A model generated the notes under the pieces. The model was not told the DNA's origin. It worked only from the letters and a program-made list of their open reading frames with translations, and did not search any database. Positions 1 through 11,662 of a DNA stretch of 64,000 nucleotides are shown one piece after another (the stretch's first letter is position 1; the number at the start of each line of letters is the position of its first letter). Where the stretch lies: assembly GCF_900660495.1 (NCBI RefSeq), contig NZ_LR214950.1, positions 806,001 through 870,000 of the forward strand, read 5' to 3'. Position numbers and translations under genes: made by a program. The stretch is from Mycoplasmopsis gallinacea (GTDB lineage Bacteria > Bacillota_I > Bacilli_A > Mycoplasmatales > Metamycoplasmataceae).

Positions 1-377
1 TAAATTATGATGTTACAATTATGAACTTTGCTAACCCAGATATGGTTGGTCACACAGGTAATTTAAAATCAACAATTGAAGCTGTAAGTTTCTTAGATAC
101 ACAAATTAAAAGAATTATTGATTTTGCAGAAGCAAATGATGTAACTGTATTTATTACAGCTGACCATGGAAATGCTGAAATTACAGAAGATGCAAACGGA
201 AAACCTGCAACTAAACATACATCAAGTCCAGTAATGCTTATTTGTTCAGATAAAAACGTTAAATTAAAAGATGGTAAATTAGCCAACATTGCACCAACTG
301 TTCTTGATTACATCAGAGTCGCAAAGCCAACCGAAATGGATGAAGAATCTCTTTTAGTTAAATGCGATTGCAACTAA
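1..377 (+). CDS. gpmI: 2,3-bisphosphoglycerate-independent phosphoglycerate mutase, C-terminal part
   Basis: This is the end of a gene that starts before the window; the reading frame is open from base 3. The enzyme interconverts 3- and 2-phosphoglycerate in cytoplasmic glycolysis using two manganese ions. The visible C-terminal part carries the metal-binding signatures of the alkaline-phosphatase-like fold: NFANPDMVGHTGN with the Asp and His ligands, TADHGNAE with the Asp-His pair, and KHTSSPVM with the last His. The final residues are a normal family C-terminus. A strong terminator follows, so the gene ends its transcript here. Identification is firm; only the 5' end is missing. Confidence 0.96.
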   Translation, partial: NYDVTIMNFANPDMVGHTGNLKSTIEAVSFLDTQIKRIIDFAEANDVTVFITADHGNAEITEDANGKPATKHTSSPVMLICSDKNVKLKDGKLANIAPTVLDYIRVAKPTEMDEESLLVKCDCN

Positions 378-420
378 TTAATCTTAAAATATTGCATTTA
401 TAATTTGCAATTATCTAAAC

Positions 421-465
421 ACACTAAAAATATCGGGCGTTCGTTATTTTTAGTGTTTTTTTCTT
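421..465 (+). terminator. Rho-independent terminator of gpmI
   Basis: A perfect 12-bp stem (421-432 with 445-456, ACACTAAAAATA and its complement) closes a 12-nt loop and runs straight into a T tract (456-462). It lies 44 bases after the gpmI stop codon. Confidence 0.9.
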
Positions 466-545
466 TTTTAGCTCCTTATAGATACTAAAATGCAAATTTA
501 TTTACAAAGTTGCAAAGCAAGTTTTTTACTTTAGCATAAATTTAG

Positions 546-557
546 TAAAATTATAAT
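546..557 (+). promoter_or_regulatory. Candidate -10 region directly abutting the start codon at 561
   Basis: Two overlapping -10-like hexamers, TAAAAT (546-551) and TATAAT (552-557), lie immediately before the ATG at 561, and no Shine-Dalgarno sequence precedes that ATG. Either the mRNA is leaderless or a downstream start is used. The rest of 466-545 is AT-rich and shows nothing else. Confidence 0.4.
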
Positions 558-560
558 TAT

Positions 561-1742
561 ATGTATAAGTATTTTGTTATTACAAAACTAATCCCTAACG
601 GAGAAATGGTTTATGTTGTTCAAGAGAACTTAGAAAATGGGGAAATTCAAGAAATTGAAATTGAAAAAAGGGAAGTTTTAGAAAAAATCAATTCGCATGC
701 AATTGAAATTATTAAGCGAATTGATTTTTGTCCTATTATCTTAAGGGATAAAGAAGCTATTTTAAAACTTATTTTCTCTAAAGTAAAATATACCAATTTT
801 GAAATTGAAGTAGTCAATCCAAATTTAGAATTAATGAATCGTTTTTTAAACATTATCAACATTTTCCCTGAAGAATATTCTGAGGAACTTTCAAATTTAA
901 CTACGTCATTAATGGCTGAATATGTGTATAAAAAAGTTAATAATAATGCTTTAGATTACATTGGATTTAAATACGAAAAATTCCAAAAGCTTATTCCAGT
1001 TCTTAAAGAAAATAAACACAAAATACTTTATAAGTTCAATAACTATGTCTTTTCAAGACTTGGTAATCTTTGTGATAATCAAAAAATTTATTTAGATTTT
1101 GCTGAAGGGTATGTTGATTCAGAAGTTTTAAATTCTAAGAAAAGATTTACCTATGTTGTGCCAATTTTTTACGTGCATCAAAACTTTCCGCTTTGAGTTG
1201 ATTTTCTTCCAGGACTTGATTATAAATATCAAGGAGTAATTCCTTCAATTGAAAAATTCTTAGAAAATTATCCTGATTATCGTCATTTTTCAATTCCAAA
1301 AAACTTATGAATAAATCGAACCCAAGAACACCTTAAAGAACAAAATGTTAAATTAGAATCACATTTTATCTTCGATCCATTTAGTGAAGATTTTAGATAT
1401 ACCAAAGTAATTATTAATGAACTTTTAACCAAAAAAGTATCAATTGAAGAATTAGATCTACTTATGGTTTTAATTTATATTAACTTTATAATTACTAAAT
1501 TAGTTTATAATGCTTTTGATGTAATTTCAGATATGCAAGATTTTGAAATTAAAAACTTTGAAAAAGATGTTCCTAAGATTGTAGCTGCGTTTCACTATGA
1601 ATACAAAAAAATTGACGGAACTTTAATTGAAAATCAAATTATCAAAAACAATAAAACTAAAACCGATTTATTTCCAGAAAAGTTATTTGAAACTGTTATG
1701 GATTTAATTATCGAAAATCAAATTCGCAATAAGGAGCAATAA
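561..1742 (+). CDS. Unknown cytoplasmic protein paired with an ABC-2-type permease
   Basis: I do not recognise this 393-residue protein. It is open through two in-frame TGA (Trp) codons. No signal peptide, clear membrane segment, Walker motif or repeat is visible. It is rich in Lys, Glu, Asn and Ile and looks like a soluble alpha/beta protein; a hydrophobic stretch near residue 305 (LLMVLIYINFIITKLVYNA) may be a buried helix. Its stop overlaps the start of the next gene (TAATG), so the two are translationally coupled. It may therefore be a cytoplasmic partner of that permease, but it has no ATPase motif. The start at 561 has no ribosome binding site. Confidence 0.7.
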
Positions 1743-3523
1743 TGTTATCTTTTTTAAAATTGCAACTCAAGATTTATTTTAGGCAATTTTCTACTTATAT
1801 TGTTCCCTTAGTTTTAGCTTTGATTATTTTTTTCTACAGACTTGTGTTTTATTGATCGGGTAAAACTCCAGAAGATAGCAAAGTGTTACTAAGCTTAATT
1901 TCAATTTCTTTTTATTATGGACTTTTAGTCTTTTTAGCAGTATTTATTAGTGTTGCTTTTAGTGGCACTACTTTCTTTTATAAGTATAAAAATGAGGGAA
2001 TTGGGACTATTTTATATTCAAAACCAATTAGCAAACATCAAATTTTTTGAACCAATTGATTATGTATTTTAATTGGATCGGTCTTTTGTTTAGTTTTCAT
2101 TAATATAGCTAATTTATTAAGTTTATTTGCAGTAAACCTTTATACAGTTAAAGAAGTATTTTCAATTTTTGCTTCAGTTTTATTAGCTAGCTTTTTATTC
2201 TCGCTTTTAGCTATTGGATTTGCAAGCTTTGTTCATAATTTTGTGCAGCTAAAAACTTTCCAAATCATTGTTGGAATTGTGCCTTTTATCCTTATTTTCA
2301 TTTTCTCAGCAATGAAGCTTAATGTAGTTAAATCCGAAATTAACTTCATTCCTAAACTTAAAAATAAAGCGACCATTATCCTTAGAGATAACTCCGCAAA
2401 TAAAAAAGATTACTTTAAAGATATTCAAAATAACTTTGGTTCGAACAATGAAGTTTTAGCTTTTGATAAAAACACTGAAGATCTTTTTGGTAATTATAAT
2501 TACCAAAATGGTAATTTTAAATTAGAAGATATAAAAGCTAAAGACATTTCACTACTTGATGATTTTTTAAATAACTATAATGATGATTCTAATTTATACA
2601 ATAAATTAGAATACCTTAACTTTGGTGAATACTTTTATCAAATTATTTCTAGCTTTAATCGCGAAATTTTTCCACCTGAAACTAAATGAGAATATAGTAA
2701 AAATGTTAGCTTGGAAAAAGTGACTAATGCTAATAGCGACTCGCCAACTATCATTATGCCTTTTTATGATGTAAAAAGTGGTAAGCTCATCGAAATTGCT
2801 TTAAATTGAGATTTAAGTTTAGTTAGATCTTTTATGAATTTAAATAGCGAGCCAGTTTCAACTGCAACATATTATTCAAATTTACTTAATTTTGACTTTT
2901 TCAACAACTTTAATTACCTAAATTTATTTAATAACGAAATGTTTAATTTAGTGACTTCTTGACGTAAAAAAGTTAATTTAAATGAAAATGAAACACTAGT
3001 TTCTTCTGAAGTTTCTAATCTAGAAAATAAGCATTTTGTGAATGTAGAAAATATACCTAATTTTGCTAACTTACTTTTAAGTGATGAAACAATATCAAAA
3101 AGAATTGAGCAAGTAGTTTCATTAATCAAACAAGATAAGTCAAAAAATCCATTCAAAAATTACTATGGAAATTTTTCAAGTTCTAATTCTAGCTTAGTTT
3201 CACATGATTTTTATGTCGATTTATTTAGAAAACTATTAAAAAACACTTTAGTTACTCTTGCTGTTTCACTAGAAATGAAAAATGAAAACTTAGTTTTTGA
3301 TTTAGAAAAAACTAACCAAATGATTCTTGAAAGTGATAATCTTGATTTTGTTCAGTTTTATAAACTTAATTCATTAAAACCATTTGTAATTAAAGATAAT
3401 CTCATTGCATTTAAAAGAGTTGCAAAAAACAATGTTTACATCGCTTTTTTAGTGCCTTTTTCAATTTTTACTCTCTTTACTTTGGTTGGGTGAATTAGTT
3501 TTGTTAAAAAAGAATATAACTAA
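1742..3523 (+). CDS. ABC-2-type permease-like membrane protein with large extracytoplasmic domain
   Basis: A 593-residue membrane protein read through several TGA-Trp codons; it starts by a TAATG overlap with the previous gene. About six hydrophobic helices occupy roughly residues 15-195. The segment KNEGIGTILYSKPISKHQIFWTN resembles the coupling helix of ABC-2 permeases, which typically read 'E..GTLE.LLS.PIS..QI'. A polar domain of about 360 residues follows, and a last helix (near 570-590) ends in a short Lys-rich tail. The layout suggests an extracytoplasmic domain between helices 6 and 7, as in mycoplasma efflux or lipoprotein-export-like permeases. No ABC ATPase lies next to it, which is unusual; the ATPase must be encoded elsewhere, or the family has diverged. 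Substrate unknown. Confidence 0.65.
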
Positions 3524-3529
3524 AAAATG

Positions 3530-3562
3530 ATCGCAAGTCTAGCTTGCGATTTTCTTTCTTTT
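3530..3562 (+). terminator. Rho-independent terminator of the 561-3523 operon
   Basis: Perfect 8-bp stem ATCGCAAG (3530-3537) with CTTGCGAT (3543-3550), a 5-nt loop, then TTTCTTTCTTTT. It begins 6 bases after the permease stop codon. Confidence 0.85.
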
Positions 3563-3733
3563 ATGAAATGAGATTTTTATGGAAAAATATGAAATTTTTA
3601 GCCAATTTATGTAAAAAATAAGCAAAAACTTTATATAAATATATAAAATTGTAATTAAGTGCAAAGAAATTATTTTCTTTTAACTTAAAAGCAATATTAA
3701 AAAATAAACTTTATTATTTGGGAGAACTTTAAT
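3563..3733 (+). promoter_or_regulatory. Leader and probable promoter of the P68/nuclease ABC operon
   Basis: An AT-rich intergenic stretch with several TATAAA/TATAAAT-like hexamers around 3633-3648; I cannot single out one -10. A good ribosome binding site, GGGAGA, sits at 3719-3724, ten bases before the ATG at 3734. Confidence 0.4.
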
Positions 3734-5944
3734 ATGACTAAATCATTGAAAAGAAACTTTTTAGCATTTGCTACAGTTGCTTCAGCTTCAACTCTTGCAA
3801 TTGCTGCATCTTGTGGAAATTCTACAAAAGGAACCTCTTCAGGATCAGTTGTTTCAGTTAAATCTAAACAATTTGATCAAGAACTATCAGAAAAAATTAG
3901 AGTTGGTGTAACTTGATCAAACACAGGAGCACAATACAAAGGGTTACAAGAAATCGTTGATGTTTATAATGCAAACATTAATACAATTTATCCAGATGGT
4001 GGTGCAAAACAAGTTGAGCTGAAGGGACTTGGTTCAGGATATGGAGAAGGTGCCGAAAAAGTAAAATTATCTCTTGAATCACAAGACAAAAATCAATTTT
4101 TCCATTTAACATTTAACTATTCTGTAGTTGCAGCTAATTTAGCTGAATACGATATGTTATTAGATTTTGATGACGAAGATTCATCATCTAGATTAGATAT
4201 TAATACTTTTGAAAGTCAATTTACTTCAGAAAATACAAATACTGAATATATTTCAGTAGATGGTACATATGTTTTACCAGTAGCAAAATCTACAGCAGTT
4301 TTATCATTTAACACTCCAGTGTTTAGCTACTTAGTAGATAAAATGAAAGAAGCCGGTGCTACAACAGATGCAGAATTTGAGACATGATATGCAAGTGTCA
4401 AAGAAAAAGGACAAGCAGATAGAGATGCTGTAGCAAAAATTTGAGGAGAAAGAAACAAAAAATCTCTTGAAGGTTATACAATCAAAAAATCAATGTTTGA
4501 TTCATACGAAGATTTATTTGATTTTGCAATCAAAGCTCAGTCATTATTTGATAAAGCCACTTCATGAAATGAAGGTGAAAAATTACACGTATTTGGAATT
4601 GATGACCCAGCTGGTTTCTTTGAAACAGTAGTTACAGCAGATTTAAATGCCAATGAATCTGAATCTATCGCTAGAAGAATTAAAGTTAATGGTGTAAACA
4701 CAATTAGTTTTGATGCATTAAGAACAAACCAATCACCTGCTTATTTAAGTGGTCAAAAAATTTATAACAAAACAAAAGAAGCAGTTAAATCAGGTGCTCT
4801 TAAATTACAAGGTAGTGGTGAATACTCATCAACAACACAAATTTATCACAAGATGGCATTTTCAATTGGTTCAACAGCAGGATATAGCAAAAACTATGTA
4901 TCAGGAAGTTCAGTTAACAGATTTGACTCAAAACTTGATCAAAACTTCTCATTTGATGAAAAATATGATGATAACAGTAAAAACATTATGACAATTGTAA
5001 ATTCAAATGACAAATATGCAGAAATTCAAGATCAAGTTCTTTTCTATGTTGGTAAATACAAAAACCCAGTATTTAAAGCAGGTGTAAAAGACAACCCAGC
5101 ATACGCTAAACATCTTTCAAAATATGATTTTTATGCTAAAGATGAAGCTCAAGTAGAAAAAATTAAAGCAGCTTTAATGAGAAAAACAGCTAACACAAGA
5201 TTTGTTTACTTATTTAAAGATGAATCAACAAAACCAAATGCTCAATTAATGGAAAAAATTAATGCCATTGGTTCAGAAGTTAATTCAAACAATGTTTACT
5301 TAGGTGAATTTGAAGATAACAAATATGGTTTCCTTGTTCTTGAAGGAACATTAGATAAAGTTAAAGAATTAGCAGCATCTTTAGGTATGGAATTTAAAGT
5401 TCTTTCAAGTACAGACATCTTAAATCAAAATGAATTAGTAGCGGAAAAAAACCCAGAAAAATGAGAACAATCAGATGCTAAAAAAGTTGTTTACGTACAA
5501 GGGCCAAGCTTAATGGGTATTCATTCAAACACAGTGGATAATGAGGCTACAAGAAAATTTGTTAAATGATTAGTTACTTCAGATGCTGTATACACATTTG
5601 GTAAAGGGGAATATGCAGTAGAAGAAACACCTATTAAACACTTCCAAAGAGCATTAAGTTATATTGCTCCAATTGATTTTGCACATTACGATGAATCAGT
5701 ATTTGGTGAAGGGAAAAAAGCAAATGAATATTTAAAAGTTGCTTTAAAATCATTTAAAGAAGCTCAAGAAGATCCAAATGCGTATGCAACATATTCAACA
5801 CCAGGTGCAATTAAAGCAAACTTATTTAGAGATGCTCTTACAACATCATTTAAAGCTTTACAAGATGAAGCGAAAACTAAAAAAGGTAATATTGATCTTG
5901 AATATTCAAAACTTGTTGATACTTTAAATGAAAGTTTAAAATAA
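3734..5944 (+). CDS. P68-type surface lipoprotein, ABC substrate-binding component
   Basis: A 736-residue lipoprotein. The signal peptide (residues 1-26) ends in the lipobox AIAASC with Cys27 as the lipidated residue, so the mature protein is anchored on the outer face of the membrane. Sequence style and context match the mycoplasma P68/P80 surface lipoprotein family, which acts as the extracytoplasmic binding protein of carbohydrate- or nucleotide-type ABC importers. It heads an operon with a thermonuclease lipoprotein, an ATPase and two permeases, so it probably binds the substrate for them. An imperfect stem-loop follows it, which may raise its mRNA level above that of the downstream genes. 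The family call rests on remembered similarity and context; the ligand is unknown. Confidence 0.75.
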
Positions 5945-5963
5945 TCGCAAAATAAAATAAGAT

Positions 5964-5996
5964 AAATAATAAATTCCTCAGTGGAATTTATTATTT
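5964..5996 (+). promoter_or_regulatory. Intercistronic stem-loop after the substrate-binding lipoprotein gene
   Basis: A perfect 14-bp inverted repeat (5964-5977 with 5983-5996, arms ending in TTCC/GGAA) with a 5-nt loop. No real T tract follows, and the next gene starts 22 bases later with its own AAGG. This fits an attenuator or mRNA-stabilising hairpin that separates binding-protein expression from the transporter genes better than a full terminator. Confidence 0.65.
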
Positions 5997-6017
5997 ATAT
6001 ATAAAAAGGCTTGTATA

Positions 6018-7289
6018 ATGAAATTAAAAACAAAAATTTTATGTTTAGCTGTAGGTATTTCGCCAATTGCGATGCCTTTAGCATTTGTTTCATGTAATAA
6101 CGAAAAAACACAATCAACAAAACAAAATGTTTTAACAATTAATATTCAAGAAAAAAATACAGATTCAGAAAATTTTCATGAATTTGACTTAGAACTAAGA
6201 ACATTAAAAAACAAACAACAAAGATATAGATTAAAACCAATAAATGGAGATTTTGATATTGCTTGGTATTCTAAAGCTCAATCATATGTTCAACAAAAAA
6301 TGGTTGAGAAAGTTACAGAAGCACTAAATCCGTTAATTGAGATTGATGAAAGAAATAAGTTCTTAAATTTAGTCACTGACTTTAAAAATGTTCCAGAAGA
6401 AATCAATTTAAATTACAATGGTATAACATTTAATGTTTCACTTATCCCTGAAGAAACTAGACTTTCAGCTGATATTATTAACAGAGAAACAATTGATTTA
6501 GAAACAAACAAAATTACAGTAAAATACCAAATTTCTTACAAATTAACCTACAAAGGTTTAGATGTGCAAGATTTTAGTAATAGTATTTATTGAACAAAAA
6601 AAATAGAAAAAGATATCAATCCAACACTTTTACAAACAATGAATATAATTTCATCGGATTGAGAAAATGTTAAATCTAGATTTATTCCTATAAATGCGGA
6701 TTGAAGCAAAATTGCTTATAGAGATGGTGAAATTATTTCTCAAGCTGATGGTGATACTTTCACAGTAAGATATTCTGATGGCAAAGAACCGGTTCAACAA
6801 ATTATTCGTTTAAATGCAATTGACACACCAGAAAAAGCAATAAAAACAACACAAGCTTCATCATTTGAAAAATCATTTGCACTTTTAGCAACTAAATTCG
6901 GTGAAATGGCATTGCCACGTGGAACACAAGTAAGAATAGGGTTTAACTTACAAGATACCGATACTTATGGAAGATTAACAAGTGATATTTTCTTTGGAGA
7001 AAACTTCCAATACTCATACAATGTTGAAATTACAAGAGCAGGATTCACACTTCCAGCATCTAAAACTGGTTGAAACAGTAGAATAAAAGAACCAAATACA
7101 TATGAAAATGTTGTTTATAGACATATGGCAGATGCTTTTGATCAAGCTATTGAAAACTCTTGAGGTGCTTTTACATACTGAAATACACCAATTGAATTCC
7201 AAAAAAATGTATATCTTTTAAAACCTAACTCAGCTTGACAAGCTTTTTACAGTAAAAGTGCTGATTTAAAAGTAAAAGATATCAAATAG
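6018..7289 (+). CDS. Thermonuclease-family (SNase) membrane lipoprotein
   Basis: A 423-residue lipoprotein whose signal peptide ends LAFVSC with Cys26 as the lipid-anchor residue. The C-terminal half is a staphylococcal-nuclease domain: D244-G-D-T with the calcium ligand, IRLNAIDTPE (about residues 262-271) with the catalytic Arg, Asp and Glu, and DTYGR with the second catalytic Arg. The N-terminal half (about 30-230) is unrecognised and may be a binding or targeting domain. Surface nucleases of this type (M. pulmonis MnuA, M. hyopneumoniae mhp379) digest host nucleic acid to supply precursors to organisms that cannot make nucleotides. This one sits inside an ABC importer operon, so its products are probably the importer's substrate. 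Nuclease call strong, coupling inferred. Confidence 0.88.
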
Positions 7290-7301
7290 AAGAAGGAGCT
7301 T

Positions 7302-9365
7302 ATGAAGTACTTTAATTATTTAATTAAACTAATTAAAAAACAAATAGTTCAAGTTGATGATGAAAGTCTTAAAAAAATTCGTCATTATTATGAAGAATTT
7401 AAGGCCATTAATGAAAGAGAAATTCCATCAATTGAACTTAAAAACTTAAACATCGATTTTGGAGAAACATTAGCTGTTGATAATGTAAGTTTCAAAATTC
7501 CTGAAGGTAAATTAGTAACATTGCTTGGGCCTAGTGGTAGCGGTAAAACAACTACATTAAATGCTATTGCTGGGTTATTAACACCTACAAGTGGAAAAAT
7601 TCTTTTTAGAGGAAAAGATGTTACTGAATTTTCACCTCAAAGAAGAAAATTAGGGTTCGTGTTCCAAAACTATGCACTTTACCCACATTTAAGCGTTTAT
7701 GCTAATATTGCTTTCCCATTAAAAAATGATGCTAACTGACAAAACAAAGTAATGATGAAAAAGATAAAAGCACAAAATAAAATTAATGCTATTTATCTTA
7801 AAAAACTTGGTGCATCACAAAGTGAAATTAACTCAATACTTGAAGCTTTTGAACAATGAGAAGCAATTAAAGATGATTTAATTCACAAAAGTAATAAAGA
7901 ATTTGCAAGAATCAATGCTGCTTTTGAAAAAGCAAGCACTGAATATAGAGTTGCAGAAATTCACAAAACAAGTCAACTTGCTCTTTTAAGTAAAAGTGTG
8001 CTTAAAAACGTAAGCTTAACTCACAAAGATTCATTAGAAAAAATTAGAGTAGCTAAAGAAAAATTCCATTTAGCTGAAAGTCAAGGAACTTTACCTAATG
8101 TATTTGGAGAATCTATAGTTCTTCAAAGCATTGATCCAGATTTATTTAGATTTAGAACTTTCAAAAATGAAGAAGAAACTGAAGCAAGAGTTCAAGCATT
8201 ACAAGATGCAGTTGCTACTCTTACACAAGAAAACTTCGATAATCTTAGTTTAAAAGACCGTATTAAAATCATTAAAGTTGAAGAGAAATTATTCAAATTA
8301 ATTGTTAAATACAAATATAGAATTAACGTTAACAAAGTAAATGAAAAATATAATGCTTTAATTAAAGAAAAAGCTGAAGTTTACAAACTTGCAAAAGTTG
8401 AATTCAAAAATGCTAAAAAAACAGATTCAGCTTATTTAGAAGTGTTAAATGACAGTAAAGTTCTCCCAATCGTTGCTGAAAAACATTTCTTTACATTATC
8501 TAAAGAATTACTTAGAAAATATAATGTTAACAAGAAAACACTTACAGAATTAGAATTATCAGAAGAAGAAAAAGCAGAAATAAAAGAATTATCTAAAGAT
8601 TTAGTTTCGCTTAGAAAAGCAATTCACAACGAAGTTATGGAAGTTGCTAAACGTGTTGAAATTGTTCCGATTTTACAGAAAAAACCTACTAGATTATCTG
8701 GTGGACAACAACAACGTGTATCAATTGCGCGTGCTATTGTTAAAAAACCTGAAATTCTTTTAATGGATGAACCATTATCAAACCTTGATGCTAAATTACG
8801 TATCTCAACTCGTCAATGAATTAGAGATATTCAACAATCACTTGGAATTACAACAGTGTTTGTTACTCACGACCAAGAAGAAGCTATGTCAATTTCAGAT
8901 ATTATCATCTGTATGTCAATGGCTAAGGTGCAACAAATGGGTTCACCTATGGAACTTTATAACAAACCAAGAAACCAATTCGTTGCTCGTTTCTTAGGAA
9001 TGCCTGAAATGGGATTATTTACTTCTAAATATGAAAATGGTGTTCTTAAAGTTGCAGGAGTTGAAATTGAAGGAATTAAAATCCCTTCAAAAGATTTAGC
9101 CGATCTTAATGTTGGTGTTCGTTCTGAAGACTTTATTATTACAGAAAGTGATAAAGCAAAATTCAAAGGAAAAGTTGTGGTAGTAGAAAACTTCGGTAAA
9201 GAAAGTAAACTTTTAGTTCACATTGAAGGCTCAGGAAATGTTAACTTCCTTATCGACAACTCTTACGATTTTAAAGTTAATGACTTTATTTACTTCAATT
9301 TACCAAAACACAAATTACACATTTTTGATTCAGTAACTGAAGAAAGATTGGAATATGAATTTTAA
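7302..9365 (+). CDS. ABC importer ATPase (MalK/UgpC class) with ~300-residue insertion
   Basis: A 687-residue ATPase preceded by AAGGAG. It contains Walker A GPSGSGKT (residues 76-83), the Q-loop [13 protein letters not shown], signature LSGGQQQR (465-472), Walker [12 protein letters not shown] and the H-loop VTHD (His523). The tail has a MalK-type regulatory/TOBE-like region (near 600-687). Between the Q-loop and the signature lie about 310 extra residues, mostly charged helices, predicted coiled coil. That insert falls in the helical subdomain that contacts the permeases. Related inserts are known in mycoplasma ABC ATPases but their role is unknown. The gene overlaps the next by 11 bases, a sign of tight coupling. 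Substrate is not readable from the ATPase; context suggests nucleic-acid breakdown products or a linked sugar phosphate. Confidence 0.9.
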
Positions 9366-10392
9366 TAAAACTTCATTACTTTTAAAATTAGAAAAAGCTT
9401 TTCCGTTTTTACAAAATTTCTTCGCTAAGAAATTAGCAAAAAGAAAAGGAACTTTATCAACATCTGTTTTAGATAAAAGAACACCAGTTTATGTTCCTTT
9501 CATCCTTCTTTTACCAGCGGTTATTTTAATTGCAATTTTCACAATTGCTCCAATGGTGTTAAACATTATTAACTCACTTACTACAAGAGATAGTAATGCA
9601 CTTACACTTGAGAACTATTCAGCAATTCTTGAGGATGCTAGATTTGCTGTTGGGGTGAGAAACTCATTTATTTATGGAATTTTTGTTCTTCCTTTTGTTA
9701 TGGCAATTTCTCTTGTTGTTTCATCAGTTATTGCTAAGTTACATAGAAGATGATCAAAAGGTTTATGACAATCAGTGTTTTTCATGCCTTACATCACTAA
9801 CGCCGTTGCTATCTCACTTACATTCATTCAAGTATTTAGCCAAAATGGTTTATTTAACCAAATCTTTGGAACTAATACAGATTGATTAAAAGTGCCAGAT
9901 AGATATGGTTTTAGCCCACTTTTACCAATGCTTGTTAATGGTATTTGAAGCCATCTTGCATTTAACATCTTAATTTTCACAACAGCTATGATGGGAGTTG
10001 ATAAAAACTTATACCGTTCAGCTTCAATTGATGGTTGTGGTGAAGTTAAACAATTTTTCAAAGTTACATTACCTTCAATTAAGGGAACAATTAACTTCTT
10101 AATTACTTTAGGTATTATTGGTGGAATTAAGGTATTCCCGCTTGCTCTTTTCGAGAATAAACCTCTTGATGCTATGGAAAGAGGAGCCTCAACATTGATG
10201 CTTTATGTTTACCTTGTTACAAAATCAGGTGAATTTGCTCGTTCAGGTGCAGCAAGTATTCTTTTATTCATTATTGGTGTTACTTTTTCAACAATGATTC
10301 GTGGAGGATTCTTTATGATCCAAACAACACTTAACAACTTAGGAGAAAGAAATGTTTTCGTTAAAGTTAATAATACAAAACTGATGAAATAG
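9355..10392 (+). CDS. ABC importer permease, MalF/UgpA class
   Basis: A 345-residue membrane protein with six clear hydrophobic helices, the first at about residues 47-70. The EAA-type coupling loop reads YRSASIDGCGEVKQFFKVTLPSI, with the usual Gly replaced in a GCGE context; this is where the ATPase docks. It starts inside the ATPase gene and its own end is overlapped by 41 bases by the second permease. It forms the importer heterodimer with that partner. Confidence 0.88.
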
Positions 10393-11374
10393 ATTTTTAT
10401 TAAGAAGAAATAGCGAAAAAGTAAGCGCCCAAGTCCACGAAACAAGTGTAACATCAGTTGTTATATCAACATTTTCTAAATTATTCGTTCTTTGTCTTTT
10501 TGGGGTAGTAATTTTATTCCCATTCTTTATGATGATTTCAATTTCATTAATGACAGATAATGAAGCTGAAATTTTAAAAAATAACTTCTTATTCTTTACT
10601 AAATTCGAAAAAGGGAACACTGTTATTGATGGTACCCAACACAACGTAGAATGAAAAGAAGTTGTTGAAAACACATTCCATAGAGCATTTAGTTATGGAT
10701 ATTGAAGTTCAATTCTCTTTACATCATTAAACGTGCTTATCTCAGTTGTATTAAAAGTATTTATTACTATTTTTATGGGTTATGCATTTTCACTTAGAAA
10801 TTGAAGAGGAAAAAACTTAGTTTGATTTATTGCTCTTTCACTACTTGTCCTACCCGAAGTTGTTCTTCTTTCCGGGCAAGTTAGAGTTGTAAAACAACTT
10901 AATTTAAACAGCACATATGTAGGATTCTTATTTGCAGTGGCTGTTCCATTTGTTGCTTCTGTATTTAACGCAACAATGTATAAAAACGCATTTGAATCAA
11001 TTCCAGGAAGAATTAAAGAAGTTGCTCTTATTGATGGAGCTGTAGGTGCTAAATACTTATTTAAAATAGCAATTCCTATGGTTGTGCCAACAACATTCAC
11101 TATCGTTATTTTAACAGCACTTGCGTCATGAAATGCTTACTTATGACCAATTACCATTGCAACAGATACAAATGATGTCCAAGTTATTTCGGTATGATTA
11201 TTTAGAGCCGGAATTGACCCTAACGTCACTGGTGAATCAGGAAACATTGTTTACCAAAATGTTAAAATGGCAGCTGCTATTATTGCAATTCTTCCTATGT
11301 TTATTGTTTACTTATTATTTAGAAAAAGCATTATGAGAGCAATTAGTAGACAAGGTTCTACAATTAAAGGTTAG
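10352..11374 (+). CDS. ABC importer permease, MalG/UgpE class
   Basis: A 340-residue membrane protein. The ATG at 10352 is chosen because AGGAG stands at 10341-10345 and the frame is closed upstream (TAG at 10340); the gene therefore overlaps the first permease by 41 bases. Reading it needs many TGA-Trp codons. Six hydrophobic helices are visible, and the coupling loop YKNAFESIPGRIKEVALIDGAV is a textbook EAA motif. A loop between helices 1 and 2 (residues ~70-115) is longer than usual. Second half of the membrane pore for the P68/nuclease operon. Confidence 0.9.
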
Positions 11375-11382
11375 GTATTTTT

Positions 11383-11661
11383 ATGATGAAAGGTTACAAA
11401 AGAAAAATTATTTTCTGAGCTATTTTAACAGTAGTATCATTAATTGCGATAATTCTTTTATCTGTTCTTTTATCTACTGTTCAACCTACATTAGATCTTG
11501 CTGATGAAGTTGAATTAGACTCAAAAATTAAAAACTTATACAACTCTGTTAAGGCTTATTCAATAGGAGGTGTGGCATTCTTTAGTATCTTATTCCTTAT
11601 GGGTTCAGTTATTACTTACTCAGGAATTAAATCTTGAAGATATTCAGAAATGTTAATGTAA
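11383..11661 (+). CDS. Small two-helix membrane protein of the ABC operon
   Basis: A 92-residue protein starting ATG ATG at 11383, eight bases after the previous stop. It has a basic N-terminus, a membrane helix at about residues 11-32, a polar outside loop of some 30 residues and a second helix at about 58-80. Several Trp residues are TGA-coded. Its stop lies one base before the next gene's ATG, so it belongs to the operon. Function unknown; position suggests an accessory subunit of the importer. Confidence 0.75.
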
Positions 11662-11662
11662 T

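Noticed and set aside
1194-1196. Apparent stop codons (TGA) inside most genes
   Set aside because: They fall at conserved Trp positions (for example RWLGGT in S2, EIKRVRWPDW in SecE), so TGA encodes Trp here and the genes are intact.
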